Assembly (NCBI GenBank): GCA_002305255.1
Contig: DBQN01000058.1
Coordinates: forward strand, 44,683 to 69,752
Direction of reading: 5' to 3'
Length of the DNA stretch: 25,070 bases
From: Firmicutes bacterium UBA1393
GTDB taxonomy: Bacteria; Bacillota; DTU025
A program made the position numbers and the translations under genes. The notes under the pieces are model-generated. The model saw only the letters and a list, made by a program, of their open reading frames with translations. It was not told the origin of the DNA and made no database searches. The first letter of the stretch is position 1; each line of letters begins with the position of its first letter. Of the stretch, positions 1 to 8,211 are shown one piece after another.

Positions 1-2535
1 ATGGCAGGAGTGTGCGCAGTGTCAATAGTGAGGGGTCCTGAGGGGCGCATCGGCGGAGCCGTGGCCGGGGCCCTCGTTGCTCTGCTCGGCAAGGGTGCCT
101 TTGTCATGCCCGTGCTGTGGGCGCTTACAGGCACTCTGATGCTGGTGCGGCGGACAGGCTACCTTGCAGCGGTGCGCCTCGCTGGCTTGGCTGCTGCAGG
201 CCTGGCGCTGCTGATCGCGCTGGAGCTTGGTGAACACGCAGCTACCGGCGGAGAGATGGGTCTTGGGCAGTACCTTGGGGACCTATCACATGCAGGCGGC
301 GGCGGTTGGCTGGGCGGAGTCGGAGCGTGGGCTGTTGTGAGGCTCTTCGGACTCACCGGATCGGCCATTGTGCTCGTCGGCATGGGAATCGCTGGGCTGT
401 CGGTGTCGACCAACGTGCCTGTTTTCGTTGCAGCATCCTTCATCTGGCGCGTCGTTTCTGCCGCAGTCAAATGGATTGCCGCAAGGCTCAGGGCCGTGTA
501 TGACTCGATCGTTCTGAACGTGTTCGAGGTGCACCATGATGATGCCGTCGAGCGATCCCGTGCAGACGGGGCGGGCGAGGGTGCAGGCGCAGCGGGCAGA
601 TCGGTGGCCGGGCGCAGGCGCGAGGCAGCTGGAGTAGGGTTCGGTGAGCCAGCGGCGAGTTCAGGTGACGCGGGTGCGTCAGGCCCTCTGGCAGGACCCG
701 CGGGCAGCAGGGTAGGCGTCGCAGTTGGCGATGGGGCCGACTCAGCTGATCCGCTTTCACGAGCCGCGCGAGCTGCTACCACCGGTTCGGCCGGCGCGGC
801 CGACCTTGACTCGACGGGGGCCCATGCCGGAACCATAAGTCGCCAGGCACCCGGCGAGAGAGGCAGGGCACACCGTTCGGGCTCGGCGCTCGAGGCAGGA
901 GGCGCTGATGCAGTCGCCGCCGCCAGAGTAGAGCAGCTCAAACTGATCGATGATTCTGCCATGCGAGCTCTGCCGCCCCTTTCGCTGCTCAAAGTGCCGT
1001 TGCGCCGCCGGAGCAAGCGTGAGCAGTCGGATCCTTCTGACCTTGCACGCATGCTCGAAGATACCCTCGCCAGTTTCGGAGTGGAGGCCAGGGTCGTCGG
1101 AGTGAGCCAGGGGCCTGTTGTGACGAGATTCGAGGTTCAGCCTGGTGTGGGTGTTAAGGTATCGAGGATCGTGAACCTAGCCGACGACCTGTCGCTTGCC
1201 TTTGCGGCCGCCGGTGTGCGTATAGAGGCGCCCATACCGGGCAAAGCGGCCATAGGCATTGAGGTGCCGGGCAGTGACCGGGGCACCGTCTATCTCCGGG
1301 AAGTTCTCGAGTCGGAGGAGTTCCAGAGGCCCGAATCCCGCCTTACGATCGGCCTAGGCAAAGACATCGCCGGTGCCGCTGTGGTAGGCGATCTGAGCAA
1401 GATGCTGCATCTGCTGGTAGCCGGGGCCACCGGCTCAGGAAAGAGTGTGTGCCTCAACTCCATTATCTGCAGCATACTGTTTAAGGCCGCCCCGAGCGAA
1501 GTGCGCCTTCTGATGATCGACCCAAAGCGCGTTGAGCTGTCGGTGTACGATGGCATTCCGCACCTCCTGGCGCCGGTGGTGACTGACCCGAAGAAGGCAT
1601 CGGGCTTTCTCAGGTGGGTCGTCGAGGAGATGGAGGGCAGGTACAAGCTGTTCCAGCTGGCTGGTGCCAGGAACATATCGCAGTACAATGAGATGGTGGA
1701 GTCGGGCTCCCTCGATGCTTTCCTGGAGCTCGAGGATGAGGACTCGGCGGCAGGCGGCCCAGGCGGCCTTGGTGGCGGCGCTCGAAGCTCCGGCAGTGAC
1801 AGAGGCGAGAGAAACGACGTGGGTCCACGCCGTGCCGAGGCGGAGCCTGCAGAGGGTAAGCTACCCGCGGCGAAACCGCTGCCATACATCGTGGTCATCG
1901 TCGACGAACTCGCCGACCTGATGATGGTGGCCCAGAACGAAGTGGAAGACTCCATCGCCCGTCTCGCCTTCATGGCCCGGGCGGCCGGCATCCACCTGAT
2001 CCTGGCTACCCAGCGCCCGTCGGTAGACATCGTGACAGGCGTGATCAAGGCGAACATCCCGTCTCGGATCGCGTTTGCAGTCTCAAGTCAGGTCGACTCC
2101 AGGATCATCCTCGACTCGTCAGGTGCGGAGCGTCTGCTCGGCAAGGGTGACATGCTCTTTCACCCGATTGGGCTGCCAAAGCCTGTGAGGGTGCAGGGCG
2201 CGTTCATATCTGACGAGGAGGTCGCCGCCCTTGTGGCTCACCTCAAGAATACTGGAAGACCGGTTTACGAGGCCGAGAGCGTGGAGACGCAGGGGCGTTC
2301 ATCGGAGGGCATAGCCGAGGATGATGAGCTGTTCCCCGACGCGTCGAGACTGGTGGTGCAGTCAGGCGAGGCATCCATCTCGAAGGTGCAAAGGCGCTTT
2401 AGGGTGGGCTATGCCAGGGCGGCAAGGCTCATCGACACCATGGAGGTAATGGGCATTGTCGGCCCGTCCGAAGGCAGCAAAGCGCGGAAAGTGTTGATGA
2501 GCGAGGCAGAGCTCGAGGAATTGCTGTCCAGGTAG
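1..2535 (+). CDS. ftsK: DNA translocase FtsK/SpoIIIE family (5' end probably cut by window)
   Basis: ATP-driven double-stranded DNA pump that clears chromosomes from the division septum or moves them into the forespore. Residues about 1-160 form hydrophobic membrane segments. An Ala/Gly/Ser/Arg-rich linker covers about 180-310, followed by the FtsK alpha/beta motor. Walker A is GATGSGKS at 475-482, and Walker B ends in D635-E636 within VVIVDELADLMM. The tail from about 775 is the winged-helix gamma domain that reads polar DNA motifs in known homologues. The first in-frame ATG falls inside what should be the first membrane helix, so the true start probably lies upstream of base 1. An unusual Gly/Ser/Arg/Glu-rich insertion of about 50 residues (roughly 577-625) separates the Walker motifs, where Bacillus SpoIIIE has a short loop. 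Family call is very secure. FtsK, SpoIIIE or SftA subtype is not resolved. Confidence 0.95.
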   Translation: MAGVCAVSIVRGPEGRIGGAVAGALVALLGKGAFVMPVLWALTGTLMLVRRTGYLAAVRLAGLAAAGLALLIALELGEHAATGGEMGLGQYLGDLSHAGGGGWLGGVGAWAVVRLFGLTGSAIVLVGMGIAGLSVSTNVPVFVAASFIWRVVSAAVKWIAARLRAVYDSIVLNVFEVHHDDAVERSRADGAGEGAGAAGRSVAGRRREAAGVGFGEPAASSGDAGASGPLAGPAGSRVGVAVGDGADSADPLSRAARAATTGSAGAADLDSTGAHAGTISRQAPGERGRAHRSGSALEAGGADAVAAARVEQLKLIDDSAMRALPPLSLLKVPLRRRSKREQSDPSDLARMLEDTLASFGVEARVVGVSQGPVVTRFEVQPGVGVKVSRIVNLADDLSLAFAAAGVRIEAPIPGKAAIGIEVPGSDRGTVYLREVLESEEFQRPESRLTIGLGKDIAGAAVVGDLSKMLHLLVAGATGSGKSVCLNSIICSILFKAAPSEVRLLMIDPKRVELSVYDGIPHLLAPVVTDPKKASGFLRWVVEEMEGRYKLFQLAGARNISQYNEMVESGSLDAFLELEDEDSAAGGPGGLGGGARSSGSDRGERNDVGPRRAEAEPAEGKLPAAKPLPYIVVIVDELADLMMVAQNEVEDSIARLAFMARAAGIHLILATQRPSVDIVTGVIKANIPSRIAFAVSSQVDSRIILDSSGAERLLGKGDMLFHPIGLPKPVRVQGAFISDEEVAALVAHLKNTGRPVYEAESVETQGRSSEGIAEDDELFPDASRLVVQSGEASISKVQRRFRVGYARAARLIDTMEVMGIVGPSEGSKARKVLMSEAELEELLSR

Positions 2536-2572
2536 AACCAGGCATGATGACGCCGACACAGGAGGGATAGGG

Positions 2573-4774
2573 TTGCGCACTCAGACCGAGCTCTTGAGCG
2601 ACCTCTCTAGGCTCGATGGCGGGCGTTTCGACGACACGGTGTTCGAGCTGTTCCACAGGGGACCCAAGTCCATTGACAGGCTGAGGTCATTTGCTGAGTC
2701 AGCCAGTCTTGAGCTGAGGGCGAAGATCGAAGCTTCGGTAGTGCGTCAGTGGACTCGAGTGCAGGAGCTCCTGGCCAACCTCGACCCCGCGGCGCTCAGT
2801 TCGCCCGGGGTCAAGTATGCCCTGGGCCTGGGACCTGCCGACGCCATCGCCCGGCGGGCGCTGAGGAGCATCGAGCGAGGCGAGTATGAGACGGCCGCTT
2901 GCCTTGCAGCTGCATTGCCGGAGGAGACTTCAGGGCGCTACGACGGCGCCGAGCTGGAGTCGCTGCTGGCCATGGCGTCGGGCCGACCCGAAAGAGCCCT
3001 CGAGTTGCTTCGTCCATACCTGGCCCCCGGCGCGCACACGGAGCGGGCGACACCCATGTTTGCTCGTGCGGCCCTGGCGGCAGGCAGATTCAGCAAGGCC
3101 TACCCGGCGTTGCACAGTGAGGCGTTGGTTGCGTTGATCGGCGGCGCCGACTCTGAAGGCCTTGGTGAGTGCGTATACCAGGTGGCCACTTCAGGCAGGC
3201 CCGAGATGTGGAAGTGCATGGCCGAGGGCATATGCGAGGCCGTGGCTTCGTTGGCGGCAGAGTGCCAGCGGGCAGTGCGCGACTGGGCCGATCCCACGGG
3301 CGACCTGGTTCAGGCTGTGGAAGCAGTGCGCTATGCCGCCGACGACCTGGCGCAGGCGGGCTCCGAGGGGCTGGCCAGATCCCTCAGGTTGGAACTGGCG
3401 GCAGCCGCGGAGGAGTTGGCCAGGCAGGCCCGCACGGCGGCAGAGGCCCTGTCGGAGCTTATCGAGGCGGACCACGAGGAGCTGGTGGCGACAGCAGGGT
3501 CGCTCCTCGAGGGTGAAGGCTTCAGTGCTGCGCAGATCAGTGACGAGCCGACGGTCCAGGCGCCGACCGACGGCGCGAAGTCGCTCATCGCCCGATGGTT
3601 CAAGGAAGTACAGGGTTTCGGGGCCGGCGGATCGCGTCAAGACGCCGGCTGTCCGAGTCGCGTCAGGGTCATCGCGGGCGTGGCAGGCTTGGGAGTCAAG
3701 GCCTTCTGGGCGGGCGGTCGCCGCATCATTGAGCTGGTGGAGCCGACGCCGGGTGTGCCCGCGGAACGGGCGGAGCGCAGCATAGACTTTGATTCGCCTG
3801 ATTGCGTGTCGGCGACGCTCGCGGTGCTGCGTGGAAGCGTGCCCGCGCTGGCTGCCGAGGGTATCGTTGCTCAGGCCATCACCTTCGTCAGGGCGAGGAC
3901 GCGCGCTTGTGCGCGTGACGGGGTGAGAGTGATGCTGGACGTGATCAACGCAACTGGCAGTGACGATGGCCCGGCAGCGCGCGAGGCATCGGGCAGCGTA
4001 GCCGGCGCGGAGAGCAGCGCACTGCTTCGCCAGGCTGAGGCCTGGAGGAGCGTCAGTGCTTGGCTGGGCCTGGCACCGTGGCCCGACGCCGGTGGCGTCG
4101 ATGGGCAACGGTGTGGTGATGAGGAAGCGGGGCAAGGCGGAGAGTGCGACGGCGAGAACCCTGAACAGGCCGGTGACGATCGCCTGTCCGACACGGAGCA
4201 GGCCTGGCGCACAGCCTCCATGCTCGTGCGGGCCGCAGCCGCGGGCCAGCTGCCGGATGAGCAGTGTGAGCTGATTCCGTTCCTGATGACGAGGGCAGTC
4301 ATGGGCACGCTGGAGCGGGAGAGAGGCGATGAACTGGCCACCTACCGTTTGCGCCCGACACTCATCGATATGATCGATCGGGCCGGCAAGCGCCGCAGGG
4401 AGTTCAGGCCGGCTGCCATCGCCCGATTGAGTGAAGCCCTCGGTACGCAGTGGGATGCTGTGCGAGTGCGCGCCACGCTGGAGAAGCTGTGCTCCATAGT
4501 GCTTGATGGGGCAAATCGTAAGGTCACGGCGGAGCCTACCATCGCCGGGTTGGCCCTGGTAGGTGCAGGGCTGGCATCGGGTGACGCGGACCAGCTCCTT
4601 GCTGGCCAGGCGCTGGCAAGGTTGGCGTTGGTGTTGCAGCGTGTACAGGCACGCGCCGGCGACGGCAGGGCACAGGGCAGAGGTGACCATGGCGATGCAC
4701 ACGCCATCTGGTCAGAGCTTGAGGAGGCGGCTACTGATGCGTTTGAGGCGGTTGCCCGGCGAAAGCCGGTGTGA
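2573..4774 (+). CDS. Large alpha-helical protein of unknown function
   Basis: I do not recognise this 733-residue protein. It starts at TTG 2573, preceded by GGAGGG at 2561-2566 with good spacing, 37 bases after the ftsK stop, so it is probably co-transcribed with ftsK. It is Ala/Glu/Arg-rich and appears almost wholly helical, with no signal peptide or obvious membrane segment. Residues about 85-190 show TPR-like pairs of helices (for example GRPERALELL and the AALAAGRFSKAYPAL stretch). Residues about 220-315 are long Ala-rich helices that could form a coiled coil. A more mixed segment around 340-430 includes IIELVEPTPG. An acidic Gly-rich linker near 500-540 precedes a second helical domain. 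The opposite strand also has a long ORF, but the + frame has the ribosome site, the operon position and the more ordinary composition. A cytoplasmic scaffold or repeat protein is possible; no function is claimed. Confidence 0.75.
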   Translation: MRTQTELLSDLSRLDGGRFDDTVFELFHRGPKSIDRLRSFAESASLELRAKIEASVVRQWTRVQELLANLDPAALSSPGVKYALGLGPADAIARRALRSIERGEYETAACLAAALPEETSGRYDGAELESLLAMASGRPERALELLRPYLAPGAHTERATPMFARAALAAGRFSKAYPALHSEALVALIGGADSEGLGECVYQVATSGRPEMWKCMAEGICEAVASLAAECQRAVRDWADPTGDLVQAVEAVRYAADDLAQAGSEGLARSLRLELAAAAEELARQARTAAEALSELIEADHEELVATAGSLLEGEGFSAAQISDEPTVQAPTDGAKSLIARWFKEVQGFGAGGSRQDAGCPSRVRVIAGVAGLGVKAFWAGGRRIIELVEPTPGVPAERAERSIDFDSPDCVSATLAVLRGSVPALAAEGIVAQAITFVRARTRACARDGVRVMLDVINATGSDDGPAAREASGSVAGAESSALLRQAEAWRSVSAWLGLAPWPDAGGVDGQRCGDEEAGQGGECDGENPEQAGDDRLSDTEQAWRTASMLVRAAAAGQLPDEQCELIPFLMTRAVMGTLERERGDELATYRLRPTLIDMIDRAGKRRREFRPAAIARLSEALGTQWDAVRVRATLEKLCSIVLDGANRKVTAEPTIAGLALVGAGLASGDADQLLAGQALARLALVLQRVQARAGDGRAQGRGDHGDAHAIWSELEEAATDAFEAVARRKPV

Positions 4775-4782
4775 GGCCCGCG

Positions 4783-5655
4783 ATGAGTGAGTGTGGAGGA
4801 ACGCTGAGGATAGTCCCGCTGTCAGACGTGAACCTTCACACGCTGGTTGATCTGTTCAACGACGCATACAGCCAGTATTACGTGGAGATAAAGGTGACTC
4901 CCGAGAGTCTCGATGCATTGATTCGTCGTGAAGACGTGATCCCCGAAAGCTCCTGTGTGGCCCTTCTCGGAACGATGCCGGCCGGAGTGGTGTTCCTCGG
5001 AGTTCGGGGGGAGCGCGGCTACATCTGCGGAATGGGAGTGCGTCAGGCGCTGCAGGGCAAGGGCATTGGAGAACTGCTGATGCGCGAAGCGCTCCGCAAC
5101 GCTGCCGATCTCGGCCTCGCGAACGTTACCCTTGAGGTCATCGACGCGAACTTCAGGGCAATCAGGCTCTATCGCAAGTTGGGCTTCGTTCGCCTGCGTG
5201 ACGTAGGGGTGTTCGCCTGCGAGTTCAGCTGTGACGCCGGGCGTGTGGAGGGCGTGAGCATCGCGGGTGCCAGGGCCCTCGAGGTGCTTCCGCTGGCTGA
5301 CAAGTTCAACGAGATGCTCCCGGCCTGGCAGAATCAGCCGCAGTCTATCGCGAAGATGAGCAGGAGACTCGAGGCCTTGGTGGCCCAGTCGAGAGGCGCA
5401 ACTGTGGGATATGCTGTGTTCGGGGCGGCGGGCGACGATATGTTGCTGCTGGATGTGGCAGTCTCCCCTCGTGAAGGAGCTGACCGCCGAAAGAGCATCG
5501 CGGCGGCACTGGTTCACAGCGCGTGGATGCACAACAACCCGTCCAAGGGACGCGCATTCAACCTTCCTCTCGGAGGTTATCAGGAGCAGGCGCTGATCGA
5601 GTGCGGATACGAGATGACACTCAAGCTTCAGGAGATGGTCGTTTGCTTAAGGTAG
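4783..5655 (+). CDS. GNAT family N-acetyltransferase, two-domain type
   Basis: Acetyl-CoA-dependent N-acyltransferase with unknown substrate. The N-terminal half is a typical GNAT fold. The pyrophosphate-binding loop is Q91-G-K-G-I-G96, followed by the conserved ANFRAIRLYRKLGF segment (N and Y positions of motif B). The C-terminal half (about 150-290) looks like a second, degenerate GNAT domain: it has the strand pattern (LLLDVAVSP) but no clear QxxGxG loop. I chose ATG 4783 because GTGAGG at 4771-4776 sits six bases upstream. A GTG at 4771, overlapping the previous stop, is an alternative that adds four residues. The 3' end overlaps the UPF0016 gene by 13 bases, implying translational coupling. 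Confidence 0.85.
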   Translation: MSECGGTLRIVPLSDVNLHTLVDLFNDAYSQYYVEIKVTPESLDALIRREDVIPESSCVALLGTMPAGVVFLGVRGERGYICGMGVRQALQGKGIGELLMREALRNAADLGLANVTLEVIDANFRAIRLYRKLGFVRLRDVGVFACEFSCDAGRVEGVSIAGARALEVLPLADKFNEMLPAWQNQPQSIAKMSRRLEALVAQSRGATVGYAVFGAAGDDMLLLDVAVSPREGADRRKSIAAALVHSAWMHNNPSKGRAFNLPLGGYQEQALIECGYEMTLKLQEMVVCLR

Positions 5656-5912
5656 TTCTCAGCACATTCTGGGTAGTGTTCCTCGCTGAGCTGGGCGACA
5701 AGACCCAGCTCACTACGATGCTACTGGTCGCGGAAGGAAAGAAGCCATTGGCAGTGCTCATCGGCGCGGCTTCTGCCCTCGTGCTGTCATCGGTTGTGGG
5801 CGTGATGGCAGGTGGGCTCATCGCCAGGTATGTGCCTGAGATGTGGGTCAGGATAGCCGCAGGCGCAGGTTTCGTAGTCATCGGCATCATGTTGCTCGCC
5901 GGCAAGTTCTAG
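5643..5912 (+). CDS. UPF0016/GDT1 (TMEM165) family small cation transporter, single-domain
   Basis: An 89-residue membrane protein with three predicted helices (about 5-25, 34-56, 66-87). It carries the hallmark motif E16-L-G-D-K-T21 of the UPF0016/GDT1 family. Family members such as MneA export Mn2+ or exchange Ca2+ or Mn2+ for protons. The full transporter has two copies of this motif. A one-copy protein is therefore expected to act as a homodimer or with a partner, and no second copy lies beside it here. The start is TTG 5643, eight bases after GGAG at 5631-5634, inside the 3' end of the acetyltransferase gene. The frame is open further upstream to 5523, but that part has no family similarity and overlaps the acetyltransferase. 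The motif makes the family call strong; the ion specificity is inference. Confidence 0.85.
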   Translation: MLKVVLSTFWVVFLAELGDKTQLTTMLLVAEGKKPLAVLIGAASALVLSSVVGVMAGGLIARYVPEMWVRIAAGAGFVVIGIMLLAGKF

Positions 5913-5946
5913 TTGTCATCGTCAGAACACGAGGAGGTGCTCTCTC

Positions 5947-6720
5947 TTGAACGCAAGACGTCTACCACTGCTATGTAGTCTGTTGCTGTTGTGCATGGTA
6001 CTATCCGGGGCCGAGTATGCTGGTGTGTGGGCGGCGCCCGCAACTTATGATGTCGCCGCTGCCGATAGCGACTGGAAGAAACGCGCGACACCTGGTGTTG
6101 CCGACGCCATGATCGAGTCGTTGGAGACGGCAACGAAGGCCAACCCGTCCGATGGGGAACTGCTGTGGAGACTATCAAGGGCGTACTGGTGGAAAGCCGC
6201 TCGCTACACCACCGACCGCGCCGCGAAGCTTGCGCTGCTCGACAAGGCAAAGGCCGCGGGCGAACAGGGCGCAAAGTATGCCTCGAATAACGCTAACGCT
6301 CACTACTGGCATGCGGTGTCCATCGCCCAGGCCGGCCAGATCAGAGGCATCTTGCAGAGCCTCTTCATGGTCAAGCCCACCAAAGATGCCCTCGACAGGG
6401 CGCTTGCCATCGACGCCGAACATGCCTCCAGCCATTACCTCATGGCAGAACTGCTGCACCAAGTGCCCGGCCCGCCCATCTCCATCGGGAACAGGGCGAA
6501 GTCAGTGGAGGAGGCGCGCCTCGCAGTGAAGTACGACCCCTCCGATAGCGCACACCACCTTGTGCTGGGCAAGTGCCTGATCACCACCAAGCAGTACGCT
6601 GAGGCTCGCAAGGCCTTCGAGTACGTGCTCAACATGAGCATCGATCCGGAAGATCCCGAGGGCACGAAGCTCGACAAGGCAGAGGCCGAGGAGCTCCTGG
6701 CATCGATCAAGGGCAAGTGA
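5947..6720 (+). CDS. Exported TPR-repeat protein
   Basis: A 257-residue protein starting at TTG 5947, eight bases after the strong ribosome site GAGGAGGTG (5931-5939). Residues 2-30 form a signal peptide or membrane anchor with a hydrophobic core (LLCSLLLLCMVLSG) and an Ala-rich end (VWAAPA). The rest is helical repeats. Visible TPR-type units include the segment around LLWRLSRAYWWKAAR, the one around NAHYWHAVSIAQAG, the one around ASSHYLMAELLHQVP, and a good canonical repeat near HHLVLGKCLITTKQYAEARKAF. The arrangement resembles bacterial relatives of the RMD/TatT-type TPR proteins (family-level impression). It probably acts outside the membrane as a protein-interaction module. Its stop lies 11 bases before the rimO start codon. 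Confidence 0.75.
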   Translation: MNARRLPLLCSLLLLCMVLSGAEYAGVWAAPATYDVAAADSDWKKRATPGVADAMIESLETATKANPSDGELLWRLSRAYWWKAARYTTDRAAKLALLDKAKAAGEQGAKYASNNANAHYWHAVSIAQAGQIRGILQSLFMVKPTKDALDRALAIDAEHASSHYLMAELLHQVPGPPISIGNRAKSVEEARLAVKYDPSDSAHHLVLGKCLITTKQYAEARKAFEYVLNMSIDPEDPEGTKLDKAEAEELLASIKGK

Positions 6721-6734
6721 GGTGACACTGCATT
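6719..6734 (+). promoter_or_regulatory. Ribosome-binding site and ATT start codon of rimO
   Basis: GAGGTGA at 6719-6725 is a near-perfect anti-SD match and lies six bases before ATT 6732-6734. The rimO frame is closed by TGA at 6723-6725. Between that stop and the essential cluster cysteine there is no ATG, GTG or TTG, so ATT is the only plausible initiator. It gives the family-typical MKI... N-terminus. Confidence 0.7.
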
Positions 6735-8072
6735 AAGATCGCAGTATGCTCCCTGGGCTGCTCAAAGAATCTGGTGGATACCGAGAACATGCTAGGCCTG
6801 CTCAGGGCTGCGGGCCATGCCATCGTGCCCGATGTAGGGCAGGCTCGGGGAGTGCTAGTGAACACGTGCGGGTTCATCGCAGATGCCGCTCAGGAAGGTG
6901 TCAACGCGATACTCCGCTATGCCGACATGAGGGCGCAGGGACGTCTAGACGCCCTCGTCGTCACAGGATGCCTGGCGCAGAGATATCGCGGCGAGATGAT
7001 GGACGAGATCCCCGAGATCGACGCGCTTGTGGGAACCGGCGACTTCGGGGCTGTGGTTGAGGCCTTCAACCGCGTTGAACACGGAGAGAAGCCCTCATAT
7101 ATCGGTGAACCCGGCTGGCTTGCGCCCGAAGGTACCCCCAGAGTCGTGAGCACTCCCAAACACTACGCCTACGTGAAGGTGTCGGAGGGCTGTTCGAACA
7201 GGTGCTCGTACTGTCTCATCCCGTCATTGCGCGGGCCTCAGGTCGACAGGAAGTCAGAGGCCATCGTCGCCGAAGTCGAGAGGCTGGCTGCCCAGGGCGT
7301 CGTTGAGGCGATACTGGTGGCGCAAGACACGACTGCCTACGGGCGCAGTCTCTATGGGAAGCCTTCCCTGGCAGGCCTGCTCCGCGAGGTGTGCTCTGTG
7401 CCCGGCATCGAGTGGGTAAGGGTTCTGTACACATACCCGTCTCTCATCAGCGAAGAGCTCATAGACGTGTTCGCGTCAGAGCCCAAGCTGCTGCCGTACA
7501 TGGACATCCCGATGCAGCACGGTTCCGATAGGATCCTCAGGGCCATGCGCCGCCAGATCACCAGGCAGGGGATGATAGACGTATGCAACAAGCTGCGCCG
7601 GCGCATACCCGGGCTGGTGATCCGCACATCCCTCATAGTCGGATTCCCAGGTGAGACTGACGAAGACTTCACCGACCTGATGACATTCATAGACGAAATC
7701 CGGCCCGAGCGTGCCGGTGTGTTCGTGTTCTCGCCGGAAGAAGGCACACCTGCGGCCGACCTCCCGGATCAGATCGCTCCTTCGCTCGCCCGTGAGAGAC
7801 GGGGCATCGCCATGGAACGCCTTGCCCAGATAAGTCGCCAGTTCGGGGAGAGCAGAATCGGGAGCATTCAGAGGGTGCTCGTAGATGGGCCGTCGAGTGA
7901 GTCTGAGCTACTCTGCGTGGCCAGGTCCTACGCGGAGGCCCCTGACGTGGACGGGTCGGTGTATGTTGGCGACGCCACGCTCCGGGCCGGGCAGTTCGTG
8001 GACGTGCGCATCACTGACGCAGTCGAGTACGACATCGCAGGTGAACCGCTGGAGCCCATAGCAGAGGTCTGA
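6732..8072 (+). CDS. rimO: Ribosomal protein S12 methylthiotransferase RimO
   Basis: Radical-SAM enzyme that methylthiolates the conserved aspartate of ribosomal protein S12 (Asp88 in E. coli). From ATT 6732 the product is 446 residues, matching the usual length of about 440. The N-terminal MTTase domain has its three cluster cysteines at C10 (SLGCSKNLVDTE), C46 (NTCGF) and C80 (VTGC). The radical-SAM cluster is C154-x3-C158-x2-C161 (SEGCSNRCSYC). The C-terminal TRAM domain spans about 380-446. Segments such as SEGC, LPYMDIPMQH and VGFPGET favour RimO over MiaB. The first normal start (GTG 6774) would remove C10, so the unusual ATT start is preferred. The gene follows the TPR gene closely and ends at the convergent junction with glutamate dehydrogenase. 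Confidence 0.93.
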   Translation: MKIAVCSLGCSKNLVDTENMLGLLRAAGHAIVPDVGQARGVLVNTCGFIADAAQEGVNAILRYADMRAQGRLDALVVTGCLAQRYRGEMMDEIPEIDALVGTGDFGAVVEAFNRVEHGEKPSYIGEPGWLAPEGTPRVVSTPKHYAYVKVSEGCSNRCSYCLIPSLRGPQVDRKSEAIVAEVERLAAQGVVEAILVAQDTTAYGRSLYGKPSLAGLLREVCSVPGIEWVRVLYTYPSLISEELIDVFASEPKLLPYMDIPMQHGSDRILRAMRRQITRQGMIDVCNKLRRRIPGLVIRTSLIVGFPGETDEDFTDLMTFIDEIRPERAGVFVFSPEEGTPAADLPDQIAPSLARERRGIAMERLAQISRQFGESRIGSIQRVLVDGPSSESELLCVARSYAEAPDVDGSVYVGDATLRAGQFVDVRITDAVEYDIAGEPLEPIAEV

Positions 8073-8112
8073 CGGCGCTGATGGCACTGGCTCGCTGCTG
8101 TGGCTAAGAACG

Positions 8113-8144
8113 AGATACAGAGGTACAAGATACAGAGGTACAAG
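8113..8144. repeat. 15-nt tandem repeat, about two copies
   Basis: The unit AGATACAGAGGTACA occurs twice in direct tandem (period 15, 8113-8144, last bases shared). It sits between the rimO stop and the long palindrome. It is not coding in any supported frame. Confidence 0.85.
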
Positions 8145-8145
8145 G

Positions 8146-8175
8146 GAACGGTCTGCCCCGCGGGGCAGACCGTTC
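8146..8175. terminator. Perfect 30-bp palindrome between convergent genes, probable bidirectional terminator
   Basis: Bases 8146-8160 are exactly the reverse complement of 8161-8175, with the centre at CCCCGCGGGG. As RNA this folds into a very stable GC-rich hairpin in either direction. It lies between the convergent rimO (+) and glutamate dehydrogenase (-) genes, where a shared terminator is expected. Neither side has a clear T-run, so it is not a textbook intrinsic terminator. It could also act as an mRNA end stabiliser or a protein-binding site. Confidence 0.6.
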
Positions 8176-8211
8176 GACTAACTGGAGCCACGACACAGAG
8201 CTATTTGCCCT

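Noticed and set aside
159..1052. 297-codon minus-strand frame opposite ftsK
   Set aside because: Ser/Pro/Ala/Arg-rich shadow of the FtsK membrane and linker coding region; no homology or ribosome site seen.
3191..4702. Long open frame (503 codons) on the minus strand opposite the unknown protein gene
   Set aside because: No ribosome site; Cys/His/Gln/Arg-rich composition typical of a shadow frame in G+C-rich DNA. The + frame has an SD and operon position.
5523..5642. 40-residue N-terminal extension of the UPF0016 protein
   Set aside because: Lies wholly inside the acetyltransferase gene and resembles no family; TTG 5643 has its own SD.
6774..8072. rimO starting at GTG 6774
   Set aside because: It would remove the first iron-sulfur cysteine and has no SD at proper spacing; ATT 6732 fits better.
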